A stretch of 64,000 nt of DNA from Tritonibacter scottomollicae (GTDB lineage: Bacteria; Pseudomonadota; Alphaproteobacteria; Rhodobacterales; Rhodobacteraceae). The position numbers and the translations under genes are program-made. Of the stretch, positions 28,942 through 39,993 are shown one piece after another. Location of the stretch: positions 124,001 through 188,000 of the forward strand of contig NZ_PVUF01000002.1 of assembly GCF_003003215.1 (NCBI RefSeq). Reading direction: 5' to 3'. Each line of letters opens with the position of its first letter. The first letter of the stretch is position 1. The notes beneath the pieces were generated by a model. It saw only the letters and a list, made by a program, of their open reading frames with translations. It did not search any database and was not told where the DNA came from.

Positions 28942-29997
28942 TCAGTGAGAGGGCGGCAGCCGGTGAAGGGGCAGCACGCCGGAAAGGAGCGAAAGCAGCG
29001 CGGCTCGGATCCTCGCCCAAAAGGCGCCAAGGACCACCAGAACCACGCCAAGCGCCAGGATGCTGATCCCGGTGCCCTCGCTGTCGAAGACGGTTGTGCT
29101 GAGCGCCACGATATAGCCGATGGCGGTGATCAGGAACGACCGGCGATCAATCACGATCGCGATGAGCGCAAAGATCCCAAGCACCAGCGCCAGGATCAGG
29201 CCCTGGTCGCCTTCGAGCAGCGACAGCGCGATGGTGTTCACCAGCGCCGGTGCCGCCACCACATGCAGCCAGAAGCCTTGTGCGGAACGGCGGGTCACCC
29301 GATGCGGATCGCTGAGGTCAAAGGCCATGGCAATGGCAAAGACCAGAAGCCCCACCACAAGCGTGACCCAGGCGAAGGGGCCATTGGCGCTGAGGCGGAA
29401 CAGGTCACCCAGTTCGGTGGGCACGCCAGATTGATCTGCCGCGACAATCAGCGCCACAGCAAAAAGGCCAAGCGCGATCAGCGCCATGGAAAAGGGCACC
29501 CGGAACCGCCACCAGAAGACAAAGAGCGCCAGCGTCGACAAGCTCAAGGCCATTGGCAGCGAGGAATAATCCTCCTGCGCGATCATGAAAGGCTGGGCAT
29601 ATTGGGCGATGAAGCCTGTGGCGGCATTGCCCGCAAACATCACCGACAGTGCGATGGCAGGCGCCACCATACGACGGCGGCGGATGAAATACTCCGCAAG
29701 CCCCCAGAGCAGCACAGCCCCGATCAGCGCCGCGGTTGTGGCCTGCGCCCGATAGTTGACGATCTCGGTCAGCATGGAGGCGGTGTTCACCGCAACCCAG
29801 CCCATGGCGAGGATCACCAGGCCAACAACAATGAAGATCTCGTTGAAGCCTTTGAACAGTTCAAACGGTTCATCACCGGGCGACAGGTCCTCGCGCGCGC
29901 CACGACGGCTGTCCGCCAGCGCTGTGAGGGAAACCGCCTGCGCCTCGGACAACAGCCCGGAGCCGACAGCCGCCCTGAGATCGTCGCGCGAGATCAT
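28942..29997 (-). CDS. Polytopic membrane protein (DUF2157-like) between hslV and hslU
   Basis: The 351-residue protein has a soluble N-terminal stretch of about 45 residues ([23 protein letters not shown]) and then about nine or ten hydrophobic segments. The N-terminal pattern recalls DUF2157 proteins, whose function is unknown. Its start overlaps the hslV stop by 4 bp and hslU follows 15 bp later, so it sits inside the heat-shock protease operon. I cannot assign a function. Confidence 0.75.
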   Translation of the reverse strand: MISRDDLRAAVGSGLLSEAQAVSLTALADSRRGAREDLSPGDEPFELFKGFNEIFIVVGLVILAMGWVAVNTASMLTEIVNYRAQATTAALIGAVLLWGLAEYFIRRRRMVAPAIALSVMFAGNAATGFIAQYAQPFMIAQEDYSSLPMALSLSTLALFVFWWRFRVPFSMALIALGLFAVALIVAADQSGVPTELGDLFRLSANGPFAWVTLVVGLLVFAIAMAFDLSDPHRVTRRSAQGFWLHVVAAPALVNTIALSLLEGDQGLILALVLGIFALIAIVIDRRSFLITAIGYIVALSTTVFDSEGTGISILALGVVLVVLGAFWARIRAALLSLLSGVLPLHRLPPSH

Positions 29998-30551
29998 TTG
30001 GAGATGCTCTCTACCGTGAGATTGCCATTGGTGTAGACGCAGATTTCCGAGGCGATCGCCATTGCGTCCCGTGCCACGGTTTCGGCATTGCGGTCGCTGT
30101 CCATCATGCCGCGGGCGGCCGCCAGTGCGAAATTGCCGCCAGAGCCGATCGCCGCGACGTCATGTTCTGGCTCCAGCACATCGCCGGCGCCGGTGATCAC
30201 GTAGAGATCCTTGCCGTCAGTGACGATCAGCATCGCTTCCAGCTTTTGCAGGTACTTATCGGTGCGCCAGTCCTTGGCCAGCTCGACACTGGCGCGCTGC
30301 AGTTGACCCGGCGTGGCTTCGAGCTTGGCCTCGAGCCGTTCCAGCAAGGTAAACGCATCGGCGGTGGACCCGGCAAACCCCGCCACCACGTCATAGCCGC
30401 CCGGCGACAGACGACGCACCTTGCGGGCGCTGCCCTTGATCACGGTCTGTCCCAGCGATACCTGACCGTCCCCGGCCACAACTACCTCGCCGCCCTTGCG
30501 GACGCCGATGATGGTGGTGCCGTGCCAGCCGGGAAATTGATCCTCTGCCAT
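29994..30551 (-). CDS. hslV: ATP-dependent protease peptidase subunit HslV
   Basis: HslV is the proteasome-like threonine peptidase of the HslUV complex. The 185-residue protein carries [11 protein letters not shown] near the start. Family members are processed so that the first Thr (here Thr12) becomes the N-terminal nucleophile. AGDGQVSLG and KVRRL match the active-site region. It is first in the operon. Confidence 0.97.
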   Translation of the reverse strand: MAEDQFPGWHGTTIIGVRKGGEVVVAGDGQVSLGQTVIKGSARKVRRLSPGGYDVVAGFAGSTADAFTLLERLEAKLEATPGQLQRASVELAKDWRTDKYLQKLEAMLIVTDGKDLYVITGAGDVLEPEHDVAAIGSGGNFALAAARGMMDSDRNAETVARDAMAIASEICVYTNGNLTVESISK

Positions 30552-30574
30552 AAAAGCCTCCGTTTCTTTGCTGA

Positions 30575-30606
30575 CCTATATGGAAGTATCACTGCCCCGG
30601 CACAAG
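30575..30606 (-). promoter_or_regulatory. Possible heat-shock (RpoH-type) promoter upstream of hslV
   Basis: On the minus strand a CTTG (complement of 30603-30606) is followed after about 19 bases by CCATATAGG (complement of 30575-30583), 24 bp before the hslV ATG. This loosely resembles alphaproteobacterial RpoH promoters; spacing and the -10 are imperfect. Confidence 0.3.
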
Positions 30607-30786
30607 GGCGGCGCTCTGCTGGGACAGTGCGCGGCGGATATCGCAACTGTTTACAAACTGCTTAATTGCTATGCGCCCAGTGCATCCCGGGGCTGAGGAA
30701 TGGGCAATTGTGAGACTCACTGCACGATCGTACATGAGCATCAACAACCGACAAGGGGTCGGCTGGATCTATCAAGGAACACGATC

Positions 30787-30981
30787 ATGGCAAACGCAAG
30801 CAACGTTATTGCACCGGCCGGCTCTGTCGCAGTTCTGCGCGCAGTCGACTTCTTCTTCAACCTGCGCACCAAACTGGCCGACTGGAACGAAGCCCGCATC
30901 ACCCGCAAGGCTCTGTCCTCCCTGACCGACGCGCAGCTTGAAGACATCGGCCTGACCCGCGCCGAAATCCAAGCGATCTAA
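30787..30981 (+). CDS. DUF1127 family small protein
   Basis: The 64-residue protein ends in the DUF1127 pattern: a helix with W-N-EARITRKALSSL, then TDAQLEDIGLTRAEI. DUF1127 proteins are small, basic and often arginine-rich; some have been tied to RNA turnover or phosphate and carbon metabolism, but the role here is unknown. Start: ATG at 30787 with aaggaac upstream. An in-frame start at 30700 would lie in the leader. It is monocistronic with its own terminator. Confidence 0.85.
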   Translation: MANASNVIAPAGSVAVLRAVDFFFNLRTKLADWNEARITRKALSSLTDAQLEDIGLTRAEIQAI

Positions 30982-31009
30982 ACCCAGATGACATATCCGG
31001 TGAAGTGAG

Positions 31010-31036
31010 AGCCGTCCTGACGCAGGGCGGCTTTTC
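31010..31036 (+). terminator. Terminator after DUF1127 gene
   Basis: An 8-bp stem, agccgtcc with gggcggct (one G-T pair), is followed by ttttcc. Confidence 0.75.
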
Positions 31037-31069
31037 CTTTGTGCGGGGCTGGCGAGCCGATCAGCCATG

Positions 31070-31102
31070 AAAAAAGGCGCCTCCCGCGGGACGCGCCTTT
31101 TT
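31070..31102. terminator. Bidirectional terminator before trxA end
   Basis: The stem ggcgc/gcgcc (31076-31080 with 31093-31097) lies between an A-run and a T-run, so it works on both strands. It ends the leftward trxA operon and backs up the DUF1127 terminator. Confidence 0.75.
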
Positions 31103-31123
31103 CTATTTCAGTGATCGGTTGAG

Positions 31124-31444
31124 TCAGATGGACTCGTCGATCCAGCTCTTCAGCGCGGCTTTCGGGGCAGCGCCGGCGCGGTTGGAGACCACCTGGCCGT
31201 CTTTGAAGACGAAGAGCGCGGGAATGCCACGCACACCCATGGCGGCGGCAGCGTTCGGGTTGCTGTCGACGTCGACCTTGGCGATCTTGATCTTGCCATC
31301 ATATTCGGCGGCCAGCTCTTCTAGAGCGGGGCCGATCTGCTTGCAGGGGCCGCACCATTCGGCCCAGAAGTCCACCACTACGGGGACATCGGAATTCTTG
31401 ACTTCGGCGTCGAAAGTCGCGTCGGTGACGGCTACGGTGGACAT
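31124..31444 (-). CDS. trxA: Thioredoxin
   Basis: This is a general disulfide reductase. From the ATG at 31444 ([11 protein letters not shown]) the protein has 106 residues, and the active site WCGPC has Cys31 and Cys34. An in-frame start at 31510 would add 22 residues and overlap addA. It is the last gene of the tsaE-amgK-murU-addB-addA run, 62 bp after addA, so it may also have its own promoter. Confidence 0.96.
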   Translation of the reverse strand: MSTVAVTDATFDAEVKNSDVPVVVDFWAEWCGPCKQIGPALEELAAEYDGKIKIAKVDVDSNPNAAAAMGVRGIPALFVFKDGQVVSNRAGAAPKAALKSWIDESI

Positions 31445-31506
31445 TGGGATGTCTCCTGAGAAGTTTGGCAACTGGACCCGGAACCTATGGACGCTGGCAG
31501 GCGGCG

Positions 31507-34500
31507 TCAAGGTTCCAGTCGCTGGAAACCAGCCCGTTCACGCGCCTGTGTGATCAAGGTGACCGGAAGCGGCATCAAAGTGGCGGTTCGCGTCCAAAGG
31601 ATTGCGGTCTCGATTCTGCGGTCCGGGTAGATCTGGCGCAGCGCCGCATCATAGGCGCCCATCTGCCGCAACAAGCCTTCGGGACAGGCCCCGGGGGCGC
31701 TCGGCACCACCGCATTGGATTTGAAATCCACCGCCAGCACACGCTCCGGTGTCACGACAAGCCGGTCGATGACCCCGTGCAGTCGCGCAGCACCCAGATC
31801 TGCTGAAATTGCAACTTCGGCAAGGGCATCCGTGGCAAAGACCTCGGCGCAGCCCGGCGCAGACAGAACCTGACGCGCCTCCATCAACAGGGCCTGCCAG
31901 TCCTCATGCCGGGTGATCTGTTCGGCGCGGCTGTCCCATTCGGCTTCGGGCATCTCGGGCAGATGTTCCAGCAGCAGATGCAGCGCGGTTCCACGCGCCT
32001 TGGCCTCGTCTTCGCTGAGGCCGCTGTCACCGGGCAGGGCCTTGGCACCGCCCAGATCCTCGGAGGGGCGCAGGGTGGCCGCGGGCGCGACATAGGGCGA
32101 GGCGGCGCGGCGGAAAACCTCCGGCAGGGTGATTTCGTCTTCTTCGGTCAGGTCGGAGGGCACGAAGGGCAGGGCGTCCCAGTCCCCATGCGCCCACCTT
32201 AGCCCCTCGCCGCCTGGGGCGTCACAGGGCAGGGCGCCCATGGTCTTCATTGCAGCCTCGACCCGCTGATACCAACTGTCACCGCCCTTATCGAGATCAC
32301 CAGCCCCGGCCACGATCAGCCATTTTTCCGCCCGCGTCAGCGCCACGTACAGCAGCCGCAACCGTTCGTTGGCCTGTTTCTCCTGCGCAAAATCTTTGGC
32401 TGCCTCCATCGCGGGGGGCATCTGGTCACTGCTTACCCGCCACAGCGGTGTGCCTGCGACCTCCATCACTTCGGACGGGGGAGAGGGGCGGCGTTTGGTG
32501 GTGTCCGGCAGGATCACGATCGGCGCTTCCAGCCCCTTGGACCCATGCACTGACATCACTCGGATCATCGCACTGGCGGCGCCCATCTGGCGTTTGATCT
32601 CCAGATCATCGGTCTGCATCCATACGAGAAACCCAGTGAGGCTGGGCACTTCGGTGCGCTCATAGGCCAGCGCCTGAGACAGCAGCGCGTTGATGCCATC
32701 CTCAGCTTCGGTGCCAAGGCGGCCCAGCAGTTTGGCCCGCCCCAGATGGCGTGTCAGTATGCGTTCGAGCAAATCGTAAGGGCGCAGGAAATCGGCCTGC
32801 CCACGCAGATCGTTCAGGATCTTCATCGTTTCAGGAAACTCCTCAGCGCGCGCACGTAGGGCGGGCCAGAGGTGCATATCCGTGCGTCGATGGGCGAGGT
32901 CGAACAACATCTGTTCGCTCCAACCAAAGATCGGAGATTTCAGCGCTTCGGCGAGCGACAGGGAATCCTCCGGCAGAGCGAGGAACCGCAACAGTGCCGC
33001 GATGTCCTTGACCGCCAGTTCGGCCCCCACCTTCAGCCGGTCCGCCCCGGCGATCGGCAGGTTTGCCGCCTTGCAGGCGCGGATGATCTCGGAAAACAAG
33101 TCGGACCGCCGCTGCACCAGGATCAGGAAATCCCCGGCATGCACGGGGCGACGTTGGAAAGTGCCGCGCTCGGCTCCATCTTCCGGGATGGTCACGCCGC
33201 TGTCGATCATCTCCTTGATCTGCCCGGCGATGCGTTCGGCCAGGATCACCGCATGGTGGCGCGGGCTGGGGCGATCAACAGGATCGGTCCAGTCGCGGTC
33301 CTCCTCGTCCTCGGTCTTTTCCACCAGCGGCCAAAGGTCCACCCGTCCTGGCAGGTCGGATTTGAACGCCTGGTGTTTGGCATCCTGCACAAAGCCTGCG
33401 CGATCCTGCCCATCAAACACCACGTCGACCAGCCCGAGGATCGCCGCCGAGGAGCGGAAGGAAAACGCCAAGCTCGCGCTTTGCAGCCCGTCGCCGGTGT
33501 CTTCCAGCCTGCGGCCAAATTCCGCCTGCATGCGGTCAAAGGCGTCCGGGTCCGCGCCCTGAAAGGAATAGATCGACTGTTTCTTGTCGCCGACCACAAA
33601 GATGGTACGCTCCACTTCCTGACGCGCGCCGAGGCCTGCGGTGAATTCCTGCGCCAGCTTTTCCACCACGTCCCATTGCACCGGGCTGGTGTCCTGTGCT
33701 TCGTCCACGAGGATATGGTCGATGCCACCATCCAGCCGGTACAGCACCCAGGCCGCCACAGCGGGATCATTCAACAAGTTGCGGGCCTTGACGATCAGAT
33801 CGTCAAAATCGAGCCAACCGCGCAGCTGTTTGCGCCGCTCGTATTCCGGGAGGAACACACGGGCAAAATCATGCAGCACCAGCGATTTGTCCATCGCGTC
33901 GAGGGCCAGGCGACGCGGACGGGCGGCTTCCACCCGCGCCATGAAAGGCTCCAGCTGGTCCATCAGAACGCCATGGCTCTCGCGCAGCTTCTTGGTGGGG
34001 AAGCTGCCGATCTTGGCGGTGAACGGTTCTTTTGCCCCCTTGCCGGTGAGGAAAACATCCTCCAGCAGTGGCAGCACATCTGGCGTGATCGCGGTGATGC
34101 GCGCCAGCTTCTCGGCGTTCTTGCCGTCTGTGGCCCCGCCGGTCTTCAGCATCTCCACCGTGCGCGACAGGATCTCCGCCTCATTGCCGAGAAACACCTC
34201 AGCCGTCAGCGCGTCCAGATTGTAGCCTTTCGGCAGATCAAACACCTCGCCAAGCATGTCGCGGTTCAGATCGGGATTGAAACCCGCTTGTCGGCGGCAG
34301 ATCTCTGCCGTCAGCGTCTCGAAATCCATCCCTCCGATGTAATAGGATGCGGCCTCAACCACATGGGCGTCTGGTCCCTGCGCCATATCTTCGGTGATCT
34401 CCGACCGCAGCATCGCGGCGGCGCGATCTTCCATTTCCGAAAACTGTGGGCTCACCCCGGCTTCCAGCGGGAAACGCCGCAGGAGTGACGAACAGAACGA

Positions 34501-34872
34501 ATGGATGGTCTGTATCTTGAGGCCGCCGGGGGTCTCGATCGCACGGGCAAAGAGCGTCCGCGCTTGTGCCAGGCCGTCCCCCAATGCGGCGTCCTCTGCG
34601 CCCAGATCCACCAGCGCGGCCCGCAGTTTGGTATCCGGCAGCATCGCCCATTCGCCGAGCCGCTGGAACAATCGGTTCTGCATCTCGCTGGCCGCGGCCT
34701 TGGTGTAGGTCAGGCACAGGATGTGCTGCGGCTCCACTCCGCGCAGCAACAGCCGTGCAACCCGGTCTGTCAGTACCTTGGTCTTGCCGGATCCCGCGTT
34801 GGCTGCAAGCCAGGTGGAGGCATCGGGACGGGCGGCGCGAAACTGCGCTTCGGAGGCGGCGTTGCGGTTCAT
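31507..34872 (-). CDS. addA: Double-strand break repair helicase-nuclease AddA
   Basis: AddA is the UvrD-type helicase and nuclease half of AddAB, which processes DNA ends for RecA loading. From the ATG at 34872 the protein has 1121 residues. Walker A is [11 protein letters not shown] near the N-terminus, helicase motif II appears in [14 protein letters not shown], and the C-terminal nuclease motif VDFKSN lies about residue 1050. Its start overlaps addB by 4 bp. Confidence 0.95.
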   Translation of the reverse strand: MNRNAASEAQFRAARPDASTWLAANAGSGKTKVLTDRVARLLLRGVEPQHILCLTYTKAAASEMQNRLFQRLGEWAMLPDTKLRAALVDLGAEDAALGDGLAQARTLFARAIETPGGLKIQTIHSFCSSLLRRFPLEAGVSPQFSEMEDRAAAMLRSEITEDMAQGPDAHVVEAASYYIGGMDFETLTAEICRRQAGFNPDLNRDMLGEVFDLPKGYNLDALTAEVFLGNEAEILSRTVEMLKTGGATDGKNAEKLARITAITPDVLPLLEDVFLTGKGAKEPFTAKIGSFPTKKLRESHGVLMDQLEPFMARVEAARPRRLALDAMDKSLVLHDFARVFLPEYERRKQLRGWLDFDDLIVKARNLLNDPAVAAWVLYRLDGGIDHILVDEAQDTSPVQWDVVEKLAQEFTAGLGARQEVERTIFVVGDKKQSIYSFQGADPDAFDRMQAEFGRRLEDTGDGLQSASLAFSFRSSAAILGLVDVVFDGQDRAGFVQDAKHQAFKSDLPGRVDLWPLVEKTEDEEDRDWTDPVDRPSPRHHAVILAERIAGQIKEMIDSGVTIPEDGAERGTFQRRPVHAGDFLILVQRRSDLFSEIIRACKAANLPIAGADRLKVGAELAVKDIAALLRFLALPEDSLSLAEALKSPIFGWSEQMLFDLAHRRTDMHLWPALRARAEEFPETMKILNDLRGQADFLRPYDLLERILTRHLGRAKLLGRLGTEAEDGINALLSQALAYERTEVPSLTGFLVWMQTDDLEIKRQMGAASAMIRVMSVHGSKGLEAPIVILPDTTKRRPSPPSEVMEVAGTPLWRVSSDQMPPAMEAAKDFAQEKQANERLRLLYVALTRAEKWLIVAGAGDLDKGGDSWYQRVEAAMKTMGALPCDAPGGEGLRWAHGDWDALPFVPSDLTEEDEITLPEVFRRAASPYVAPAATLRPSEDLGGAKALPGDSGLSEDEAKARGTALHLLLEHLPEMPEAEWDSRAEQITRHEDWQALLMEARQVLSAPGCAEVFATDALAEVAISADLGAARLHGVIDRLVVTPERVLAVDFKSNAVVPSAPGACPEGLLRQMGAYDAALRQIYPDRRIETAILWTRTATLMPLPVTLITQARERAGFQRLEP

Positions 34873-37802
34873 GTCAGATCCTCGGGCACCGGGTCCGAAC
34901 TGCGGTCCCATTCGCCGTAACGGGCGAGGTGGTCATAGTCGCCGGAAAAGTCATCGCGGTGTACCATGCGACGGCTGCTATATCCTTGGGTAACGTCGAA
35001 ATAGGCCTCGATCAGGCTGCGCAGTTCCGCCCAGACCTTGGCCGGTGGTTCATCAAGGATCGGCGCGGCGACTTCTTTCACGGGAGGTTTCAGCCCGATA
35101 TAGAGTGCGCGTTCCACCCGGGCCGCACCGTAGTCCGCAAACGCACCCTGTTCGGCCATTGCTGTCTCGATCAGCAGCTGTTTTTCGAAGGACTTCTGCT
35201 GTTTCTCCGAGGGTGGTTCGCCGGTTTTATAGTCATAAAGATGCAAGAGGCCACGGTCGTCTACATCGATCCGGTCGGCCTTGGCCGCGATCTCGAAATC
35301 GAGCGGATCAAGCCGCACATTGCCAGATTTCTCAAACCCCGACGGGCGGGCGCGCGACTGGCGTTCGTGTTCACCGCGCACAAAATCATCGGCCACCTTT
35401 TTCAGTCGCGTGAGCCAGAGGGTACGGGCGACCGGCCACGGTACATCCTCCTCAAGAATACGACGTGACTGTTCAATGAAATCCTGTGCCGAGAGGGTTT
35501 CGGGTCGTTCTTGAGCCGATTTTATGAACTCTTCCAATGCCTTGTGGATTACCGTGCCACGCAACAATGCGTCGGGTTCCTGCAAGAGCGGGTCGACGGG
35601 GCGCAAGCGCAGCACGTGCTTGGCATAGATTGCGTAAGGGTCGCGGATCAGTTTCGGGATCTCGGTCACGGTCAACCGTCGTGGCCGTGCCGCAACCGGC
35701 GGACGCGGCGAGGGGCGCGGGCTGAGTGGCGTAGGCAGGGGCGCATCCAGCACGCTGGCCCAGTCGAGCCAGACTTGACCGCGCATCTGCATGGCGGACA
35801 GTGCGGTTTGACCGCCTTGATCCGGCAGACCACCCAGGAGATTTGTCAGCCGGTTGAGCCAGCGCGAGGGCACGGTGTCGGCCTCTTCGGACCGTACCGC
35901 CCGGGTGAGCCAGACTTCGGGCGCGGCGATCGCCTGTTGGAAATCATGCGCCGACAGGCCGATGCGTCGTTCCGGCAGCAGCAACCCGGCTTCGTGTCGC
36001 AGCTTGCGGTTGAGCCAGGGATCCGGGCGTGCGGCCTCTGGCCAGCTGCCCTCGTTCAAGCCGCCAAGGATCACCAGATCCGCGCCCTGCACACGGGCCT
36101 CCAGCGTGCCCCAGATCAGGATCGATCCATAAGGGGCATCGCGGTCTCGGACCTCGCCCTGCGACAAGACCGCGCCGAGAAGGTCGGCAAAATCACGCGC
36201 GGTCATGTCGCCGCCATGTGGCGCCTCGGCCTGCAATTCGTCGATCACATCGCGTGCGGCGATGCCCGCCTTCTTGTCCCACAGCTCGCCGGTGCCCTCT
36301 GATTGCGATCCGGCAGCGATCACCTCCGCAGTCTGACGAAGATCGGTGACCCAATCGCTGAGGGCGCGGCTGCCGGACAGGTCTCGCCCTGCAAAGCTCC
36401 GGGCCAGCCAACCGGCCCAACCGGGCAGAAGATCTCGGGTGGAGCCGAATGCGATCAGGCTGTCTTGGTCCGGAAACGGCGGGCCATAGCGCCTCATGTG
36501 TAGTTCCAGATCGCGCGCGTGCAACAGGTGCTGTCCGCGCGCCTCGCCGGAATGGGTCAGCGGGTGTTTCAGCAGGGTCAGCAGCATGTCCGCCTGCAGC
36601 GGTCGGCAGAACAGATCCGCCACATGGCGCAAAAAACGCCCCGGCGGCGAGAGCTGAAGGGGTAGGCCGGCGGAGTCGTCGGGCAGGATGTTCCAGCGGT
36701 CCAGCGCGGCAGAGACTTGCCGGGTCAGCATTCGGTCCGGTGTGATCAGCGCGGCGGTTTGACCGTCCTCGGCGGCCTGGCGCAGGCGCAGGGCAATGGC
36801 TAGCGCCTCGCTGCGTGGGCTGTCGGCCTCGATCAGGGTCAGTGCCTCGGTCGCCTGATCAAGTTGCGTCAAATGCGGGCCTTCGCTCATCCAGGCGTCG
36901 GTCACCGGGGCAGGGCGCAGGGCGAGGGACACCAGACGGTTGCGCGGCAGTGAGGGCGGCGTCATGTCGACCCAGCGGTGGATATCCCGGGGCCCAAGGT
37001 CCAGATCCCGCATCAGCTTGCAGAACCGGTACTGCGGGTGGTCTTCGGCAACCAGCCCATCGGTCAGAGTGTCCCAGACCTCTGCTGGTTGATCGAAGTC
37101 GAACCCGGGCAGCACCACGGCGCCCTGCGGCAGGCGGGCGATCGCCTCCATCAGCAACAGCGTGGTGCCGCGCGACCCGGTGGAGCCTGCGAGGATGATC
37201 GGATGTTGCGGCGGCCTGCGCTCCCATTCAGCGATCAGGTCCAGGACCACCTGACGCTGGCGGGCGTTCACATCGAGCGCGTGTTCATGCATGTCCACAA
37301 ACTGATCGGCGATCCCGATGAAATCCTGCGCCCGTTTCCAATGCCCCGACATATCAGAGACATCCAGCGCACGGATCTGGTCTGTGGTGACGCCCTCGCT
37401 TTGCATTTCGTCGATCAGCTCGGCGAGGCTGTCGGAGAGATCATAAAGCGAGGCGCGCGCGGCCAGATCCGGCTGCGCATCCAGCAATCTGGCGATCAGC
37501 TGCGACAGTTCCAACCGGCGGCGCAGGGGCGGCAGGGCAGGTGGCAGACCGCGCAGGTTGGCCTGTCGGCTGAGACCCGAGAGGAGCGATATTCGTGGCA
37601 GGAGTCCCGCCGGCCCGCTGTCGAACAGCTGCCGCACCCGGCGGCTCATCCGTTCGGTGTTGAGGATCAGTTCGACCCGCGCCAGCGCCTCGGGCGGGTG
37701 ATCGGCGAACCGTTGTCTGAGCCCGTCGACCAATGCGCGCGGAAAGTCCACACCGCAGGGCACGGCAAACAGCCGCGGGGTGCTGTGGTCTGGATCAAAC
37801 AT
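34869..37802 (-). CDS. addB: Double-strand break repair protein AddB
   Basis: AddB is the second AddAB subunit, with an inactivated helicase fold and a C-terminal PD-(D/E)XK nuclease. The 977-residue protein contains a degenerate P-loop (ILAGSTGSRGTTLLLM) and the nuclease motif LYDYKTGEPP near residue 855. The alphaproteobacterial form is shorter than the Firmicutes AddB. The N-terminus overlaps murU by 8 bp and the C-terminus overlaps addA by 4 bp. Confidence 0.93.
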   Translation of the reverse strand: MFDPDHSTPRLFAVPCGVDFPRALVDGLRQRFADHPPEALARVELILNTERMSRRVRQLFDSGPAGLLPRISLLSGLSRQANLRGLPPALPPLRRRLELSQLIARLLDAQPDLAARASLYDLSDSLAELIDEMQSEGVTTDQIRALDVSDMSGHWKRAQDFIGIADQFVDMHEHALDVNARQRQVVLDLIAEWERRPPQHPIILAGSTGSRGTTLLLMEAIARLPQGAVVLPGFDFDQPAEVWDTLTDGLVAEDHPQYRFCKLMRDLDLGPRDIHRWVDMTPPSLPRNRLVSLALRPAPVTDAWMSEGPHLTQLDQATEALTLIEADSPRSEALAIALRLRQAAEDGQTAALITPDRMLTRQVSAALDRWNILPDDSAGLPLQLSPPGRFLRHVADLFCRPLQADMLLTLLKHPLTHSGEARGQHLLHARDLELHMRRYGPPFPDQDSLIAFGSTRDLLPGWAGWLARSFAGRDLSGSRALSDWVTDLRQTAEVIAAGSQSEGTGELWDKKAGIAARDVIDELQAEAPHGGDMTARDFADLLGAVLSQGEVRDRDAPYGSILIWGTLEARVQGADLVILGGLNEGSWPEAARPDPWLNRKLRHEAGLLLPERRIGLSAHDFQQAIAAPEVWLTRAVRSEEADTVPSRWLNRLTNLLGGLPDQGGQTALSAMQMRGQVWLDWASVLDAPLPTPLSPRPSPRPPVAARPRRLTVTEIPKLIRDPYAIYAKHVLRLRPVDPLLQEPDALLRGTVIHKALEEFIKSAQERPETLSAQDFIEQSRRILEEDVPWPVARTLWLTRLKKVADDFVRGEHERQSRARPSGFEKSGNVRLDPLDFEIAAKADRIDVDDRGLLHLYDYKTGEPPSEKQQKSFEKQLLIETAMAEQGAFADYGAARVERALYIGLKPPVKEVAAPILDEPPAKVWAELRSLIEAYFDVTQGYSSRRMVHRDDFSGDYDHLARYGEWDRSSDPVPEDLT

Positions 37803-38484
37803 CTGCGCCTGCCATCATCTCTTCTGCGAGGGTGACGCCTTCTGGACGGCCGACGTCGCACCAATGGCCGGGATACTCCACAGCGGATGCCCGTGTGTCG
37901 GAGATCATCAGATCCCAAAGCCGGTTGAGAGAAAACACCGTCTCCGCCACCCGGTCCATATGATCCAGTTTGAGAATTTGCGCACCAGTGTAGACAAGGT
38001 CACCGCCCCGGCTGATGTGACCGGCCTCATCGGTGGAAAAATCTCCCGAACCCAGCCGCCCGACAGCGCGCGCCGTCGGCACGCAGAGAAGCAGCGCATC
38101 CATATCATCCGGGCGCCACATGTCCTGCAACACGCGCAACGGGTTGGGGCCGGACCAGGTCACGTCAGGGTTCAACGTATAGGCGGACTTCGCGTTCAGG
38201 AGCGGGCGCGCCTGTTTCAATCCGCCGCCGGTATCGAGGATCCGATCCGCCTCATGGCTGATCAGCAGGTCGCGGTGTGCGAGATGGGCGTGCAGGACAT
38301 CCGCCTTGTAATGGGAATTGATCACGATGCGTTCCAGGTGCACCTCGGCGGCCAGATCCAGCGCGTGGTCGATCAGGGGACGTCCTGCAACGGGGATCAT
38401 CGGCTTTGGCCGATCAGCCGTCAGGGCGCCCATACGGGTTCCGAACCCTGCGGCAAAGATCATCACGGCGGTGGGCGAGCTCAT
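37795..38484 (-). CDS. murU: N-acetylmuramate alpha-1-phosphate uridylyltransferase (MurU-like)
   Basis: This 229-residue nucleotidyltransferase starts with the NTP-transferase motif [19 protein letters not shown] (11-29). Next to an AmgK-type kinase, the best reading is MurU, which makes UDP-MurNAc from MurNAc-1-phosphate and so bypasses de novo synthesis (and fosfomycin) in Pseudomonas. The ATG at 38484 overlaps the amgK stop by 4 bp; an upstream in-frame start at 38595 lies within amgK. The substrate is inferred from the amgK-murU pairing. Confidence 0.85.
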   Translation of the reverse strand: MSSPTAVMIFAAGFGTRMGALTADRPKPMIPVAGRPLIDHALDLAAEVHLERIVINSHYKADVLHAHLAHRDLLISHEADRILDTGGGLKQARPLLNAKSAYTLNPDVTWSGPNPLRVLQDMWRPDDMDALLLCVPTARAVGRLGSGDFSTDEAGHISRGGDLVYTGAQILKLDHMDRVAETVFSLNRLWDLMISDTRASAVEYPGHWCDVGRPEGVTLAEEMMAGADV

Positions 38485-39479
38485 GCGCGCAGCCTTTCCA
38501 GAGCGTCGGGTGTGGGCGCGGGCAGGGCGCTTAGCAGCTCCTCCGCTACGGGTGCGAGGGCCGGATGGTTCAGGCCGCGCTCGAAATGGGCCCAAACCCG
38601 TGGCACGTAGTCGATATAGTGGTGCTTGCCCGCGTTCTGCGACAGGCGGGCAAAAATGCCAAGGATGCGCATATTGCGTTGCACTCCGATGACCGCATAG
38701 GCGCTGCGGAAAGCCGAGTCATCTATGTTGGTGGCGTGGATGTAATGATCGATCATCTGCAGTTCGACCCCGGCGGGCACGTCGCGACGGGCGTCCTGCA
38801 GCAAGGACACTAAATCGTAGGCGCGATGCCCCAGCTTTGCGTCCTGAAAATCAATCACCCCGACCCGCGCGATGCCCGCGCGTTCGGGCAGCCACAGCAG
38901 GTTCTGTGCGTGGTAGTCGCGATGCACGAACACCATGTCGCCCTGCAGATGTTCACGCAGGATATCCTCGAACCGATTCTCAAATCGCGCCTGCACACTC
39001 TCTGCCGGATCGCCAAGGACGGTCTGGCGATATTCTCTGAAGGCCAGCGAGGTCATCTCGGCCATGATCCGAGGGCCAAGTGGGGGCAGGTCGGCCACGG
39101 GCGTGTCCTGAAGATGTACCAGCAGATCGGTCGCGGCCCGATAGAGCGGCATTTCGGCGGAGGAATCCTGCGCGATGACCTCGGTAAAAAGCGCGTCTCC
39201 GAGATCTTCTATCAACAAGAGCCCGCGCGCGTGGTCCCGGGCGATGATGTCCGGGGCGGAGGCGCCTTTGTGACGCAAGTTCTCTGCCAGGTCGGCAAAG
39301 GGTCGTGTGTCGCCGCCGTCTGCGGGCGGCCAGTCCATCAGGATGGCACTGGCGCCCCTCTCCGACGTCAGCCGCTGGTAGCGGCGGCTGGAGGCATCCC
39401 CGGCCAGCGGTTTGGCCGTCCAGCTGTCGTAACCACTTGCGGTCAGAAACGCGGTGATCTCACCGTTACGGGTGCTCAT
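38481..39479 (-). CDS. amgK: N-acetylmuramate/N-acetylglucosamine 1-kinase (AmgK-like)
   Basis: This 332-residue aminoglycoside-phosphotransferase fold has the catalytic loop HRDYHAQN (186-193) and the metal-binding DFQD (210-213). AmgK phosphorylates the anomeric hydroxyl of MurNAc recovered from wall turnover. Position between tsaE and murU, with 4-bp overlaps on both sides, matches known alphaproteobacterial clusters. The alternative, a generic phosphotransferase, is less likely given murU. Confidence 0.87.
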   Translation of the reverse strand: MSTRNGEITAFLTASGYDSWTAKPLAGDASSRRYQRLTSERGASAILMDWPPADGGDTRPFADLAENLRHKGASAPDIIARDHARGLLLIEDLGDALFTEVIAQDSSAEMPLYRAATDLLVHLQDTPVADLPPLGPRIMAEMTSLAFREYRQTVLGDPAESVQARFENRFEDILREHLQGDMVFVHRDYHAQNLLWLPERAGIARVGVIDFQDAKLGHRAYDLVSLLQDARRDVPAGVELQMIDHYIHATNIDDSAFRSAYAVIGVQRNMRILGIFARLSQNAGKHHYIDYVPRVWAHFERGLNHPALAPVAEELLSALPAPTPDALERLRA

Positions 39480-39952
39480 GAGAGAATCCCTTCGAGACGT
39501 TGCGCCCAGCTCTCGGATTGCCAGCTCAGCTCGGCATGGCGCGCGTCATCGGCGGTCTCGTCGAGCGACAGGCGCAGAGTCAGCGCCGTGTCCGGGCGCA
39601 ACTCTTCCAGCCGGTCGGGCCATTCCACCAGGCAGATCGCATCATCGAAGGCGGTGATGAGGCCGAGTTCCTCGACCTCGTCCACATGCGACAGACGATA
39701 GAGATCCGCGTGCCAAAGTTCCCCGCAGGACACATCGTAGGTTTGCACCAGCGTGAAGGTGGGAGAGGGCACATCCTCGGGCACTTCCAGCAAGGACTGG
39801 ATCAGGCTGCGGGCAAAATGCGTCTTGCCCGCGCCGATCGGTCCCTCAAGCAAGACGACATCGCCCGGAAGAAGGATCCGGGCGATGCGTTGGGCCAGTT
39901 CTGTGGTTGCAGCGCTGCTGGGCAAACTGCAGGTCGCGGAGCTCTGTATCAT
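39476..39952 (-). CDS. tsaE: tRNA threonylcarbamoyladenosine synthesis ATPase TsaE
   Basis: TsaE acts with TsaB and TsaD to make t6A37 in ANN-decoding tRNAs. The 158-residue protein has the P-loop GPIGAGKT (37-44) and a VEWPDR segment typical of the family. The ATG at 39952 is preferred; a longer start at 40144 would run back into the preceding gene. tsaD lies elsewhere in this window (50678-51775). Confidence 0.93.
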   Translation of the reverse strand: MIQSSATCSLPSSAATTELAQRIARILLPGDVVLLEGPIGAGKTHFARSLIQSLLEVPEDVPSPTFTLVQTYDVSCGELWHADLYRLSHVDEVEELGLITAFDDAICLVEWPDRLEELRPDTALTLRLSLDETADDARHAELSWQSESWAQRLEGILS

Positions 39953-39993
39953 GGCGCCACAATGACGGTGCGCGCGAGGCTCCGCAAGCGGGT

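Noticed and set aside
32872-34488. 538-codon plus-strand ORF opposite addA
   Set aside because: It is a shadow of addA in a GC-rich genome with no recognisable motif and no ribosome binding site.
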